Virus record (IMG/VR): IMGVR_UViG_3300009146_000047
Span: 1 to 21,650 of that record
Reading direction: 5' to 3' (one strand)
Source of the DNA: a virus
Length of the DNA stretch: 21,650 bases
How positions within the stretch are numbered: position 1 is the stretch's first letter; every line of letters starts with the position of its first letter. The position numbers and the translations under genes are program-made. Of the stretch, positions 21,639-21,650 are shown one piece after another. The notes under the pieces are model-generated. The model saw nothing but the letters and a program-made list of their open reading frames with translations. It did not search any database and was not told the origin of the DNA.

Positions 21639-21650
21639 CCCTATTAAAAC

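Noticed and set aside
1-21650. tRNA genes, CRISPR arrays, insertion sequences, att sites
   Set aside because: The window is almost fully coding; I saw no spaced repeats, no transposase or integrase motifs, and no cloverleaf-like stretches in the few gaps.

Overview
The window is one continuous, densely packed block of plus-strand genes with short gaps, many 1-23 nt overlaps (ATGA and GTGA stop-start junctions), AT-rich codon use and almost no TAG stops. Gene content (family B DNA polymerase, SF2 helicase, DnaB-like helicase, Sak4-like ATPase, ssDNA-binding protein, DnaG-like primase, uracil-DNA glycosylase, two PD-(D/E)XK nucleases, many tiny orphan genes) is that of the replication and recombination region of a large tailed phage. 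Most starts are preceded by A-rich sequence, not a Shine-Dalgarno motif, and the one good promoter candidate (6361-6391) has the TTTG / TAnnTTT form of Bacteroidota. A Bacteroidota phage is therefore the best guess; an affinity to crAss-like or other large gut or environmental phages is possible but cannot be shown from sequence reading alone.

Layout. Region 1 (1-6315): the 3' part of a family B DNA polymerase, three orphan small genes, an SF2 helicase, two orphans, a DnaB-like helicase, a 30-residue candidate microprotein and a Sak4-like ATPase. Region 2 (6316-7787): a promoter, an acidic-tailed protein, a terminator, an SSB-like protein with the same kind of acidic, Trp-ending tail, and a second terminator. 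Region 3 (7814-10362): primase, uracil-DNA glycosylase and a protein whose N-terminus looks like a ubiquitin-like beta-grasp domain, closed by a third terminator. Region 4 (10376-17185): E2-like protein, JAB/JAMM peptidase, ThiF/E1-like enzyme, an orphan, a resolvase-like nuclease, a RecB/RecE-like nuclease, two orphans and a fourth terminator. Region 5 (17205-21638): two small membrane proteins, a Stealth-like glycosyltransferase, and a run of very small genes including a zinc-binding protein, a single-span membrane microprotein and a DUF3820-like protein.

The main discovery is at 9564-13782: a probable complete ubiquitin-like modification module (Ubl candidate, E2-like, JAMM deconjugase/processing peptidase, E1-like activator) embedded in a phage replication operon. 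The JAMM motif and the E1 nucleotide-binding and catalytic-cysteine features are clear; the E2 call is moderately supported and the Ubl call is inferred from pattern and context. It recalls the PRTRC cassettes of plasmids and the bacterial Bil and CBASS Cap2/Cap3 systems, but here the phage carries it. The Ubl candidate is not C-terminally exposed: a 166-residue tail follows the domain, so the JAMM enzyme may have to process it, and a strong terminator-like hairpin lies inside the gene just after the domain.

The remaining genes make a coherent replication and recombination set: the primase, DnaB-like helicase and PolB copy DNA, the SSB coats it, and the Sak4-like ATPase, RecE-like nuclease and resolvase-like nuclease could do strand annealing recombination. 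No tRNA, rRNA, CRISPR array, insertion sequence or integrase was seen.
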